Origin: Actinomycetota bacterium
Lineage (GTDB): Bacteria; Actinomycetota; Humimicrobiia; Humimicrobiales; Humimicrobiaceae
Assembly: GCA_018400395.1 (NCBI GenBank)
Contig: JAGYMN010000003.1
Location: 1-36,854 of the forward strand
Direction: 5' to 3'
Length of the DNA stretch: 36,854 nucleotides
The notes beneath the pieces were generated by a model, which was given only the letters and a program-made list of their open reading frames with translations, was not told the DNA's origin and did not search any database. A program made the position numbers and the translations under genes. Shown one piece after another: positions 22,272 through 31,085 of this stretch. Position 1 is the stretch's first letter. Every line of letters begins with the position of its first letter.

Positions 22272-23536
22272 TGCTCAGAGCGTTGATAACGGCTTTCAGA
22301 ATCAGAGAGATAAGAAATAAGATACTGTTCACTATAGGGATACTGGCGATATACAGATTTGGTGCCAATCTGACCATTCCAGGGGTTGATGCCGCAGCGA
22401 TACTTGCACAGGTGGAAACCGGCATACTCGGCATGATGGATCTTTTTGCCGGGGGGGCCCTTGGAAATTTTGCAGTGTTTTCGCTGGGCATAATGCCTTA
22501 TATTACTGCTACTATCATCATGCAGCTTCTTCAGGTAGTAATACCCAGACTGGAACAGCTTTCAAAAGAGGGTGAAGTAGGCAGAAGGAAAATAAACCAG
22601 ATATCAAGATATCTGACTGTTGGTCTTGCACTTATACAATCAGTAACAATGACCTTTTTCTTCAGGAATTATGGTGCCATACCTGTTTTCGATATTGCCC
22701 ATGTATCATTAATAGTGGTTACTCTTACTGCCGGAACAACACTAATAATGTGGCTGGGAGAGTTAATTAACATTCACGGTATTGGAAATGGTATATCCCT
22801 TATAATCTTTGCAAACATAGTATCAAGGATGCCGGGCCAGTTCATAAGCCTTTTCAGGTTAAGGGGTACAAATTATTTTTTCCTGGCCCTGTTCCTAATC
22901 TTTTCCATAGGTATTGTGATGGCGATAATAATGATACAGCAGGGGGAAAGGAAGATACCTGTCCAGTATGCAAAAAGAGTGGTGGGCCGCAAGGTTTTTG
23001 GCGGACAGAGCACTTATCTACCGCTCCGGGTTAATCAGTCAGGGGTGATGCCCATTATCCTGGCTATTGCAGTAATTCTTTTTCCTGCAACCATAGCACA
23101 GTTTATACCAAACAGGTGGCTGCAGTCTTTTGCAGATGCTCTAAGTTCGACAACACAGGGAGGCAATATTAATCCAATATATGCTGCAACTTATACAATA
23201 CTTATTATAATTTTTGCATATTTCTACACCGCCATTACCTTTAACCCCATAGACACGGCTGATAATCTGAGGAGATACGGGGGGTTTATACCGGGTATTA
23301 GGCCTGGAAAAAATACAGCAGATTATCTTACTAATGTACTCAACAGGATAACCCTTCCGGGAGCTGTTTTTCTTGCCATAGTAGCGCTGTTGCCGGAGGT
23401 ACTTATTAATTATCTGCAGATACCTTTTAGATTTGGCGGTACATCAATATTAATAGCAGTCGGAGTTGCACTTGATACCATGCGCCAGCTCGAATCACAA
23501 TTGACAATGAGAGACTACGAAGGATTTTTAAAATGA
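22271..23536 (+). CDS. secY: Protein translocase subunit SecY
   Basis: IREIRNKILFTIGILAIYRFGANLTIPGVD...MQLLQVVIPRLEQLSKEGE...; overlaps the rplO stop. Confidence 0.99.
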   Translation: MLRALITAFRIREIRNKILFTIGILAIYRFGANLTIPGVDAAAILAQVETGILGMMDLFAGGALGNFAVFSLGIMPYITATIIMQLLQVVIPRLEQLSKEGEVGRRKINQISRYLTVGLALIQSVTMTFFFRNYGAIPVFDIAHVSLIVVTLTAGTTLIMWLGELINIHGIGNGISLIIFANIVSRMPGQFISLFRLRGTNYFFLALFLIFSIGIVMAIIMIQQGERKIPVQYAKRVVGRKVFGGQSTYLPLRVNQSGVMPIILAIAVILFPATIAQFIPNRWLQSFADALSSTTQGGNINPIYAATYTILIIIFAYFYTAITFNPIDTADNLRRYGGFIPGIRPGKNTADYLTNVLNRITLPGAVFLAIVALLPEVLINYLQIPFRFGGTSILIAVGVALDTMRQLESQLTMRDYEGFLK

Positions 23537-24162
23537 GAATAGTAATGCTGGGTGCCCCGGGTGCAGGGAAGGGGACACAGGCTACAAAGATATCTAAAAA
23601 ATTTGGCATACCCCATATTTCGACCGGCGATATTTTAAGGAGTGAAATAAATAAAGGAACAGAGATGGGGTTGAAAGCAAAGGAATATGTTGAAAGCGGT
23701 AAACTTGTTCCTGATGAATTGATTATTGATATTATAGAAGACTTCATTAAGGATGATTCCATAAAAGAGGGATTTATAATGGACGGCTTTCCGCGTAATA
23801 TAGCCCAGGCAAAAAAGTTTATTAAAATGATTGATAAGAATGATCTAAGTCTTGATAAGGTGGTAAATATAGTAGTTGACTATGATGAGGTAATTAAAAG
23901 GCTTGGCAGCAGGCGTATCTGTGTACAATGCCGTAAAATTACCAGCATTGATGAAAGTCAGGATGGGAGATGCCCTGAATGCGGCGGTAAGCTTGTTAAA
24001 AGAGAAGATGATAGAGAAGAAGTTATAAGGGAAAGATTGAATGTATATGAAGAACAGACCCGTCCCCTTATAGAATATTATAAAAACAGGGGGATTCTTG
24101 TAAATATACAGGGAAATGGCACGGAAGAGGAAGTGACTGAAAGGATATTAAATAATCTATGA
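23533..24162 (+). CDS. adk: Adenylate kinase with Cys4 zinc-type lid
   Basis: MRIVMLGAPGAGKGTQATKISKKFGIPHISTGD; lid CVQC...CPEC. Confidence 0.98.
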   Translation: MRIVMLGAPGAGKGTQATKISKKFGIPHISTGDILRSEINKGTEMGLKAKEYVESGKLVPDELIIDIIEDFIKDDSIKEGFIMDGFPRNIAQAKKFIKMIDKNDLSLDKVVNIVVDYDEVIKRLGSRRICVQCRKITSIDESQDGRCPECGGKLVKREDDREEVIRERLNVYEEQTRPLIEYYKNRGILVNIQGNGTEEEVTERILNNL

Positions 24163-24923
24163 TAATTTGCAAGTCGGCTTCTGAAATTGAGATAATGAAA
24201 GAAGCCGGAAGGATAGTTGCAGAAGTTCTTTTAAAAATAGAAAAAATAATAATACCCGGGATTACAACAGCTGAAATAGACAGGCTGGCAGAGGAAGAGA
24301 TCAGGGCATACGGAGCAGTACCTGCTTTTAAAGGCTACAGGGGAAGTCTTTCCAGTAAATCTTTTCCGGGGACATTATGTATTTCCATAAATGAAGAAGT
24401 TGTCCATGGAATACCCGGAAAGGAAAAAATCAGGGATGGCGATCTTGTCTCTGTGGACATAGGGGTAAAAAAAGGCGGTTTCTACGGAGATGCAGCAAGG
24501 ACTTTCAAAATAGGGAAAACCAGCAGGATTTCTGATAGATTGTTAAAAGCCACAAAGGAAGCTCTTGATATGGCCATTGAGTTTTGTAAGGTTGGGAACA
24601 GGCTTTCAGATATATCTAACTGTATTGAAAAAAGGGCCACTACTTACGGATTTTCAGTTGTAAGAGATTTCGTTGGCCATGGCATCGGTAAGAACCTCCA
24701 TGAGGATCCGCAGATATTAAATTATGGGCCGCGCGGCCAGGGGCCGGTTTTAAAGAAGGGAATGGTTCTGGCAATAGAGCCTATGTTCAATGCAGGTAAA
24801 AGTGCAGTTTTTATCGCAGATGATATGTGGACTGTGATCACAGGGGATGGGAAACCGTCATGCCATTTTGAAGATACTGTGGCTATTACACCTGACGGGC
24901 CGGAGATACTGACCAGGTTGTAG
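24159..24923 (+). CDS. map: Type I methionine aminopeptidase
   Basis: GTLCISINEEVVHGIPG, VDIGVKKGGFYGDAARTF, GHGIGKNLHEDPQILNYG, AIEPMF. Confidence 0.98.
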   Translation: MIICKSASEIEIMKEAGRIVAEVLLKIEKIIIPGITTAEIDRLAEEEIRAYGAVPAFKGYRGSLSSKSFPGTLCISINEEVVHGIPGKEKIRDGDLVSVDIGVKKGGFYGDAARTFKIGKTSRISDRLLKATKEALDMAIEFCKVGNRLSDISNCIEKRATTYGFSVVRDFVGHGIGKNLHEDPQILNYGPRGQGPVLKKGMVLAIEPMFNAGKSAVFIADDMWTVITGDGKPSCHFEDTVAITPDGPEILTRL

Positions 24924-25010
24924 AAATTTTTATGGACATATTAATTTTTTTTTGATAAACTGCAAATTTGCGCTAATTTAGAATATTCATAAAATGGCAG
25001 GAGATATAAA

Positions 25011-25232
25011 ATTTCTAAAAAAGAAGGAATAATAGAAGCTGAGGGCACTATTCTGGAAGCTCTTCCCAATGCTATGTTCAGAGTAGAACTCGAAAATGGC
25101 CATAAGGTACTGGCTCACATTTCAGGGAAGATGCGTATGCATTATATAAAAATACTGCCCGGAGATAAGGTAACAGTAGAAATATCGCCATACGACCTTT
25201 CCAGAGGAAGAATAACATACAGGAAGAAATAA
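25011..25232 (+). CDS. infA: Translation initiation factor IF-1, apparent ATT start (absent from the ORF track)
   Basis: Translated by eye: (I/M)[78 protein letters not shown] 6 nt upstream; no ATG/GTG/TTG between the in-frame stop at 24990 and the conserved N-terminus. Confidence 0.93.
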   Translation: MSKKEGIIEAEGTILEALPNAMFRVELENGHKVLAHISGKMRMHYIKILPGDKVTVEISPYDLSRGRITYRKK

Positions 25233-25285
25233 AAAGATAGATATAGCAGTATATTTAATCATATTTTGGTAAGAAGAGGAAAAAA

Positions 25286-25399
25286 ATGAAGGTAAAACCG
25301 TCAGTTAAAAGGATGTGCAAGAACTGCCGTGTAATTAAAAGAGAAGGCAGGGTAATGATTATATGCAAGAATCCCAGACATAAACAGAGACAGGGTTAG
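25286..25399 (+). CDS. rpmJ: 50S ribosomal protein L36, Cys-containing form (absent from the ORF track)
   Basis: [37 protein letters not shown], 37 aa. Confidence 0.97.
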   Translation: MKVKPSVKRMCKNCRVIKREGRVMIICKNPRHKQRQG

Positions 25400-25408
25400 G
25401 AGATAGAG

Positions 25409-25789
25409 ATGGCCAGAATTGCAGGAATAGATATACCAAATGAAAAGCATATAGTTATATCGCTGACTTATATATTTGGTATCGGAAGGTCTACCGCGAG
25501 TAAGGTACTTAAAGATCTTAAAATAGAGCCTTCGACAAAAACAAAAGACCTGACAGAAGAAGAAATAGCAAGGATAAGGGAATATATAGAGAATAACCTG
25601 AAGATTGAAGGAGACCTGAGCCGTGAAGTAAGCCAGAATATAAAGAGGCTGATAGAGGTTAATTCATACAGGGGAATAATGCACAAACGCGGACTTCCGG
25701 TGAGAGGACAGAGAACCCATACAAATGCAAGGACAAGGAAGGGCCGTAAGAGAGGTGTGGGAATCAGAAAAAAAGTAAGTAGTCAGTGA
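25409..25789 (+). CDS. rpsM: 30S ribosomal protein S13
   Basis: [26 protein letters not shown]...[19 protein letters not shown]. Confidence 0.99.
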   Translation: MARIAGIDIPNEKHIVISLTYIFGIGRSTASKVLKDLKIEPSTKTKDLTEEEIARIREYIENNLKIEGDLSREVSQNIKRLIEVNSYRGIMHKRGLPVRGQRTHTNARTRKGRKRGVGIRKKVSSQ

Positions 25790-25809
25790 AATAGATCCAG
25801 GAGGAAAAT

Positions 25810-26208
25810 TTGGCAAGAAAAACTAAGGGTTCTAAAAGGGTAAAAAGCAGGGATAAAAAGAATATTCCTTACGGTATTGCACATATCCAGTCTACTTTTA
25901 ACAATACCATTGTAAACATAACGGACCAGAGTGGAAATACAATAGCCTGGGGAAGTTCGGGCGGACAGGGTTTTAAAGGTTCCAGGAAAAGCACTCCATT
26001 TGCTGCCCAGGTAACAGCTACTGCTGTTGCGAAAAATGCACAGGAGCATGGCATGGTCAGAGTAGATGTTAGAGTAAAGGGTGTAGGCTCGGGAAGGGAA
26101 ACTGCTGTAAGGTCTCTTCAGGCAGCAGGCCTTGAGATAGGTACCATAACAGATGTTACACCGGTTCCTCACAACGGCTGCCGGCAGAGAAAAAGACGCA
26201 GGCCGTAA
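25810..26208 (+). CDS. rpsK: 30S ribosomal protein S11 (TTG start)
   Basis: [45 protein letters not shown]...[18 protein letters not shown]. Confidence 0.99.
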   Translation: MARKTKGSKRVKSRDKKNIPYGIAHIQSTFNNTIVNITDQSGNTIAWGSSGGQGFKGSRKSTPFAAQVTATAVAKNAQEHGMVRVDVRVKGVGSGRETAVRSLQAAGLEIGTITDVTPVPHNGCRQRKRRRP

Positions 26209-26254
26209 AAGTGATTTATTCTTTAATATATTAAAAAATAAGGAGTTTAAATAA

Positions 26255-26881
26255 ATGTCTATGGTAAAAAGCGCAGCATGCAGACAGTGCAGACGTGAAA
26301 AAGAAAAGTTATTCTTAAAAGGTCAGAAATGTTTTTCTGATAAATGCCCGCTGGAAAGAAAACCCTATGGGCCAGGCCAGAGGGCAAAGAGAAGAGTAAT
26401 CGAGACAGAGTATTTTATTCAGTTAAGGGAAAAGCAGAAAGCAAAAAAATATTACGGTCTGCTTGAGAGACAGTTTGCGGGTTATTACAGGAGAGCAGTA
26501 AAAAAGAAGGGTATAACAGGCGAGGTTCTTCTTCAGCTTCTGGAGACAAGGCTGGATAATATTGTATACTTGATGGGGTTTGCAACTTCAAGGGCACAGG
26601 CAAGGCAACTAATAAACCACGGGCATGTAACTGTAGATGGTAATAAGGTAGATATAAGTTCATATCCAGTAAAGGAAGGTCAGGAAATAGGTATAGCTGC
26701 TTCAAGCACCGAGATAATGCCTGTAGTTGAAGCCAGAGAAACCGGTGGAACTATAAATATTCCCGACTGGCTTGAATCGGATCTCGAAAAGCTGAAAGGC
26801 AGGATTATAAAATTCCCTGAAAGGGAGGATATCCAGGCCCCGATTAATGAGCAGGTAATAATTGAACTTTATTCCAGATAA
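26255..26881 (+). CDS. rpsD: 30S ribosomal protein S4, Cys-containing form
   Basis: CRQCRREKEKLFLKGQKCFSDKCPLERKPYGPGQ...MGFATSRAQARQLINHGHVTVDG. Confidence 0.99.
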   Translation: MSMVKSAACRQCRREKEKLFLKGQKCFSDKCPLERKPYGPGQRAKRRVIETEYFIQLREKQKAKKYYGLLERQFAGYYRRAVKKKGITGEVLLQLLETRLDNIVYLMGFATSRAQARQLINHGHVTVDGNKVDISSYPVKEGQEIGIAASSTEIMPVVEARETGGTINIPDWLESDLEKLKGRIIKFPEREDIQAPINEQVIIELYSR

Positions 26882-26914
26882 AAAAATTTTCTTTCTCCAG
26901 GAGGTAGATATCAA

Positions 26915-27850
26915 TTGTTAAAAATGCATAAACCCAATGTAAAAGTAAAGTCAAAGGATGATTTCCAGAGTGAGTTCATATTGGAACCGCTGGAAAGAGG
27001 CTTTGGGAATACGCTGGGCAATTCTATCAGAAGAGTTCTTCTATCTTCGATTGAAGGTGTTGGAGTTACCCGCATAAGGTTAGAAAATACAATGCATGAA
27101 TTTTCTACCATTGAAGGCATGAGGGAAGATATGATAGAATTTGCGGCAAATCTAAAAGATGTTGTGTTCAGAATGGATTCTGATGATCCATTAATATTGA
27201 AACTTGAGAAAAAGGGCCCTGCGGTGGTAAAAGCTGCAGACATAAGCCTTCCGTCAGAAGTAGAAATAGTAAATCCGGATTGCTATATCTGTACCCTGAC
27301 AAAAAAGGGGAGCATGAAAGCAGAAATAAGGATAGAAAAAGATAAGGGTTACAGGACGGCAGAAGAAAACAATATGGAAGGGGAACCTCTGGGAGTCATA
27401 CCCCTGGATACTATATTTTCTCCGGTAAAACTGGTTTCTTTCAAAGTAGGAAATACGAGAGTGGGGCAGGTAACGAATTTTGACAGACTCATAATCAATA
27501 TAAAAACCAATGGCAGCATCAAGCCGGAAGAAGCCCTGAGCCAGGCGTCAAAAATAATTAATGACTATATGGGTCTTTTAATGGATCTTTCGGATAAGAC
27601 AAATAAGGATGTGCCGATATTCGAGAAGATAGAAGAGGAAGATACAAAGCAGGAATATCCTTCAATAGAGGAACTTGAGCTGTCTGTAAGAGCATATAAT
27701 TGTCTTAAAAGGGAAGGGATCGATACGGTCGAAAAACTTCTTGAATATGCTGAGGATGACCTGCTCAACATCAGGAATTTCGGCCAGAAGTCGATCCAGG
27801 AAGTAAAAGACAAAATAAAAGAGCTTGGTCTGTCTTTTAAGAAAAAATAA
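26915..27850 (+). CDS. rpoA: DNA-directed RNA polymerase subunit alpha (TTG start)
   Basis: LERGFGNTLGNSIRRVLLSSIEGVGVT; alpha-CTD IEELELSVRAYNCLKREGIDTVEKLLEY. Confidence 0.99.
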   Translation: MLKMHKPNVKVKSKDDFQSEFILEPLERGFGNTLGNSIRRVLLSSIEGVGVTRIRLENTMHEFSTIEGMREDMIEFAANLKDVVFRMDSDDPLILKLEKKGPAVVKAADISLPSEVEIVNPDCYICTLTKKGSMKAEIRIEKDKGYRTAEENNMEGEPLGVIPLDTIFSPVKLVSFKVGNTRVGQVTNFDRLIINIKTNGSIKPEEALSQASKIINDYMGLLMDLSDKTNKDVPIFEKIEEEDTKQEYPSIEELELSVRAYNCLKREGIDTVEKLLEYAEDDLLNIRNFGQKSIQEVKDKIKELGLSFKKK

Positions 27851-27867
27851 AGATTGGGAGTAGAAGC

Positions 27868-28221
27868 ATGGTTGTGCCAAAAAAAGCGAAAAAAATTGGA
27901 GGAAGCAGCAGCCACCAGAAGGCTATTATTAGAAATCTTGCCATTTCACTATTTAAAAATAAAAGGATAGTAACAACTCTGACAAGAGCAAAGCTCCTCA
28001 GGAGCATGGTCGATAAATTGATTGGAATAGCCAGAAATGATAACCTGGCTTCCAGAAGGGAATGCATAAGCTTACTCGGAAACACAGATGCTGTAAGAAT
28101 TTTATTCAACGAAATAGCACCGGGTATGTATAAGAAAAACAGCGGATTTGCAAGGATTGCAAGATATAAGAAGAGAAACGGAGATGGAGCCCAGCTTGTT
28201 ATAATAGAGCTTGCAGAGTAG
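27868..28221 (+). CDS. rplQ: 50S ribosomal protein L17
   Basis: SSHQKAIIRNLAISLFKNKRIVTTLTRAKLLRSMVDKLI; ends ...GDGAQLVIIELAE. Confidence 0.98.
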   Translation: MVVPKKAKKIGGSSSHQKAIIRNLAISLFKNKRIVTTLTRAKLLRSMVDKLIGIARNDNLASRRECISLLGNTDAVRILFNEIAPGMYKKNSGFARIARYKKRNGDGAQLVIIELAE

Positions 28222-28273
28222 AAATATTGATTTTATTGTTATTTGAAAATTTAAAGATAATCAGAAACCGGTC

Positions 28274-29014
28274 ATGAATAATTATATGGCTGTAATTGAG
28301 TATGATGGAACAGACTTTAACGGGTTCCAGATTCAGCCTGAGGGAACAAGGACAGTCCAGGGCGAGTTAATTTCTGTTCTCTCAACGGTTTTTAATACCA
28401 GAGCCAGCATATGCTATGCGGGCAGGACCGATGCAGGTGTGCATGCAAAGGGGCAGGTCATAAATTTTAAAACCGGTAAGGAACTTGATCTTTTCAGGTT
28501 TAAATGGTCCATAAATAGCATGCTGCCTGATGATATTGCAGTAAGATATATAAAAAAAGTTGAAGATTCATTTGATTCAAGAAGAGATGCAAGGGAAAGA
28601 GAGTATAGTTATAATGTTGTGAATACTGATTATCATAGTGTTTTTTTAAAAAAATACAGTATTTTAATAACCGGTAAAATGGATTTGGGATCAGTAAGAA
28701 AAGCTGCAAAATTATTTGAAGGAGAACATGATTTTGCACCTTTCTCCAGTCAGAGCATAAGGGGTAGCTATACTATAAGAAAAATATTTGGCTTTTCAAT
28801 AAATATTGGAGACGGAGGACTTATTGAATTCACAATAAGGGCAAATTCATTTTTGTATAATATGGTCAGGATAATAATTGGCACCATACTTGAAGTTGGA
28901 AAAGGGGAAAGAGGGATAAGAGAGGTAAAGGAAGCCCTTTTTACGGGACAGGGGGATTTTACATCAAGTCTGGCACCTGCAAAAGGATTGTTTTTGACCC
29001 GTGTGGATTATTGA
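28274..29014 (+). CDS. truA: tRNA pseudouridine(38-40) synthase TruA
   Basis: [25 protein letters not shown]...[19 protein letters not shown]...[19 protein letters not shown]. Confidence 0.98.
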   Translation: MNNYMAVIEYDGTDFNGFQIQPEGTRTVQGELISVLSTVFNTRASICYAGRTDAGVHAKGQVINFKTGKELDLFRFKWSINSMLPDDIAVRYIKKVEDSFDSRRDAREREYSYNVVNTDYHSVFLKKYSILITGKMDLGSVRKAAKLFEGEHDFAPFSSQSIRGSYTIRKIFGFSINIGDGGLIEFTIRANSFLYNMVRIIIGTILEVGKGERGIREVKEALFTGQGDFTSSLAPAKGLFLTRVDY

Positions 29015-29031
29015 ATTTTATGGAGGAATTT

Positions 29032-29478
29032 ATGGCAATCTTTGGGACTAAGACATTTAATTTGAAAAAAGAAGAAGTAGAGCGTAAATGGTATCTGGTT
29101 GATGCAGAAGATAAGATACTAGGAAGGCTGGCTACTGAAATAGCCAAGAAGCTAAGGGGAAAGGACAAACCTGAATTTACTCCCCATGTGGACTGCGGGG
29201 ATTATATAATTGTTATAAATGCCGAAAAGATCAGGGTAAAAGGTGCCAGTAAACTTAAAGAAAAGAAATATTATAAACACTCCGGATATGTTGGAAATAT
29301 AAAAGTTGTAAATCTGGATAATATGATCAAGAATAAACCGGAGTTTGTAATAAAAAACGCTGTAAGGGGCATGATACCGCATAATGTACTGGGAAGAATG
29401 GTAATAAAAAAGTTAAAAGTATATAAAGGGCCAGAGCATCCGCATGCGGCACAGAAACCAGAAAAAATAGATCTTTAA
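29032..29478 (+). CDS. rplM: 50S ribosomal protein L13
   Basis: [52 protein letters not shown] at 29032 after GGAGG; the ORF track opens at 29011. Confidence 0.98.
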   Translation: MAIFGTKTFNLKKEEVERKWYLVDAEDKILGRLATEIAKKLRGKDKPEFTPHVDCGDYIIVINAEKIRVKGASKLKEKKYYKHSGYVGNIKVVNLDNMIKNKPEFVIKNAVRGMIPHNVLGRMVIKKLKVYKGPEHPHAAQKPEKIDL

Positions 29479-29491
29479 AGGAGAGTTATCA

Positions 29492-29887
29492 GTGGTAGAT
29501 AAAGTTACTTATTATTCAACGGGAAAAAGGAAGAACGCAGTAGCAAAAGTCAGGCTGGTGCCAGGTGAGGGTAAAATAACGGTTAACCAGCGGGATTACA
29601 GGGATTATTTTCACCGCGAAGCGTTGACCACGGCTATTATTGAGCCATTAAAATTGACAAATACAGATAAAGCATATGATATAATTTCAGCAATAAGGGG
29701 CGGGGGCATAACAGGGCAGGCAGATGCCTTAAAACATGGCATTTCTAATGCTCTACTGGAAATAAATGAAGAATACAGGCAGATACTCAAACCCGAAGGG
29801 TTCCTTACAAGAGACTCGAGAATGAAGGAAAGGAAAAAAGCTGGTCTTAAAAAGGCAAGGAAAAAGCCGCAATTCTCGAAGAGATAA
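29492..29887 (+). CDS. rpsI: 30S ribosomal protein S9 (GTG start)
   Basis: YYSTGKRKNAVAKVRLVPGEGKITVN...TRDSRMKERKKAGLKKARKKPQFSKR. Confidence 0.99.
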   Translation: MVDKVTYYSTGKRKNAVAKVRLVPGEGKITVNQRDYRDYFHREALTTAIIEPLKLTNTDKAYDIISAIRGGGITGQADALKHGISNALLEINEEYRQILKPEGFLTRDSRMKERKKAGLKKARKKPQFSKR

Positions 29888-29899
29888 ATTATATCTCTT
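29879..29899 (+). promoter_or_regulatory. 8-bp perfect hairpin spanning the rpsI stop codon and abutting the next ATG
   Basis: AAGAGATA-AATTA-TATCTCTT followed directly by ATG at 29900. Confidence 0.6.
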
Positions 29900-30931
29900 A
29901 TGTATTTTCCCAGATTAAAAATAAATTTAGAAAAGATATATCATAATGCAGGTATAATTAACGACCGGTGTGCTGCTAAAGGCATATCGGTCGTCGGTGT
30001 TACAAAGTGCATGCTTGCAAATGAAATGGTCAGCCGCAGGCTTATAAAGGCCGGGGTAAATATACTCGCAGACAGCAGGCTTTTAAACATCAGAAAGTTA
30101 TCGAGGATAACAGGTAATCCGGAAAGCGTCATGATGCTGAGGACCCCGATGTCAGGGGAGATAGAGGAACTTATAAATATCTGCGGAACCAGCCTTAACA
30201 CCCAGGAAAAGACTGCAAAACTTATATCTGATGCGTGCTTAAAATATGAAAAGTTCCATAAAATAATAATAATGGTCGAGATAGATGATGAAAGGGAAGG
30301 TATCTTCCCGGAAGAAGTCCAGGGATTTTGTAAAAAGTTGATTGGGAAAAACAAATATCTGAAAATTGCTGGAATAGGTACAAATGCCCGGTGTATTAAT
30401 TCCAGCGGGCCGACCAGGAAAAGCATTGAAATACTTGTCAGCCTGAAAAATGAAATAGAGAAAGAAATGGGGCTGAAAATCGAGGTAATATCCGGAGGCA
30501 ATTCAAGTATATGGAATATGATAGATCAGGGGGATATCCCTGGTGAAGTAAATCAGGTGAGGATAGGAGAAGCAATTTTTTTGGGGCATGAGACCAGGGG
30601 TTATAGCCATATTAAGGGAACATTTCAGGACTGTTTTTTGCTGGAAACTGAAATAATAGAAGTAAAAAGAAAAAAAGGTACGCCTTATAGAATAATACTT
30701 GCACTGGGTCTTCAGGATGTGTTGCTGTCAAATCTTGTAATTCTGGACAGCAGGCTTAAACCGGCAGGACAGAGCAGTGACCATACCATGCTCGATATAA
30801 AGATGAATAGCATGGGAAGTGAAAATAAATTATCTGATTTTGAGGTGGGAAATATAATCTCTTTTAATTTGAATTATTTCGGCTTGCTATCCAGCATGAC
30901 TTCTCCTTTTGTAAAAAAAGAATTTATTTGA
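29900..30931 (+). CDS. PLP-dependent fold-type III racemase, ornithine/alanine racemase family (Orr/YhfX-like)
   Basis: MYFPRLKINLEKIYHNAGIINDRCAAKGISVVGVTKCM...GVNILADSRLLNIRKL...ISGGNSSIWNMI...VRIGEAIFLGHET; distinct from the alr at 35594. Confidence 0.8.
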   Translation: MYFPRLKINLEKIYHNAGIINDRCAAKGISVVGVTKCMLANEMVSRRLIKAGVNILADSRLLNIRKLSRITGNPESVMMLRTPMSGEIEELINICGTSLNTQEKTAKLISDACLKYEKFHKIIIMVEIDDEREGIFPEEVQGFCKKLIGKNKYLKIAGIGTNARCINSSGPTRKSIEILVSLKNEIEKEMGLKIEVISGGNSSIWNMIDQGDIPGEVNQVRIGEAIFLGHETRGYSHIKGTFQDCFLLETEIIEVKRKKGTPYRIILALGLQDVLLSNLVILDSRLKPAGQSSDHTMLDIKMNSMGSENKLSDFEVGNIISFNLNYFGLLSSMTSPFVKKEFI

Positions 30932-30951
30932 TTATTCAAGAAGGGATCTGG

Positions 30952-31056
30952 ATGATAGGAAGTTTATTTAAAGAACTGTCTGCATGGATGACAAGAAGTT
31001 GCAGCAGCTATTATACAATTTTATATGGGCACCAGTATTCAGGTAAGGATGAATAG
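30952..31056 (+). CDS. Possible 34-aa small ORF of unknown function
   Basis: MIGSLFKELSAWMTRSCSSYYTILYGHQYSGKDE*, purine-rich AAGAAGGGA upstream, in the racemase-glmS gap. No family recognised. Confidence 0.25.
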   Translation: MIGSLFKELSAWMTRSCSSYYTILYGHQYSGKDE

Positions 31057-31085
31057 GTAATTATGAAATTATCCGGAGGATAAAT

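Noticed and set aside
24924-25010. Promoter or operator upstream of infA (TTGATA at 24952; GCAAATTTGC palindrome at 24962)
   Set aside because: No convincing -10 at suitable spacing, and short AT-rich palindromes are expected by chance in this composition.
29941-30501. Minus-strand ORF of 186 aa opposite the racemase
   Set aside because: Lies entirely antisense to a well-supported coding gene, has Ser/Ile/Phe-rich shadow composition and no recognisable domain.
30932-31085. glmS ribozyme upstream of glmS
   Set aside because: The ~150-bp gap is mostly occupied by a potential small ORF and I could not recognise the glmS ribozyme core.
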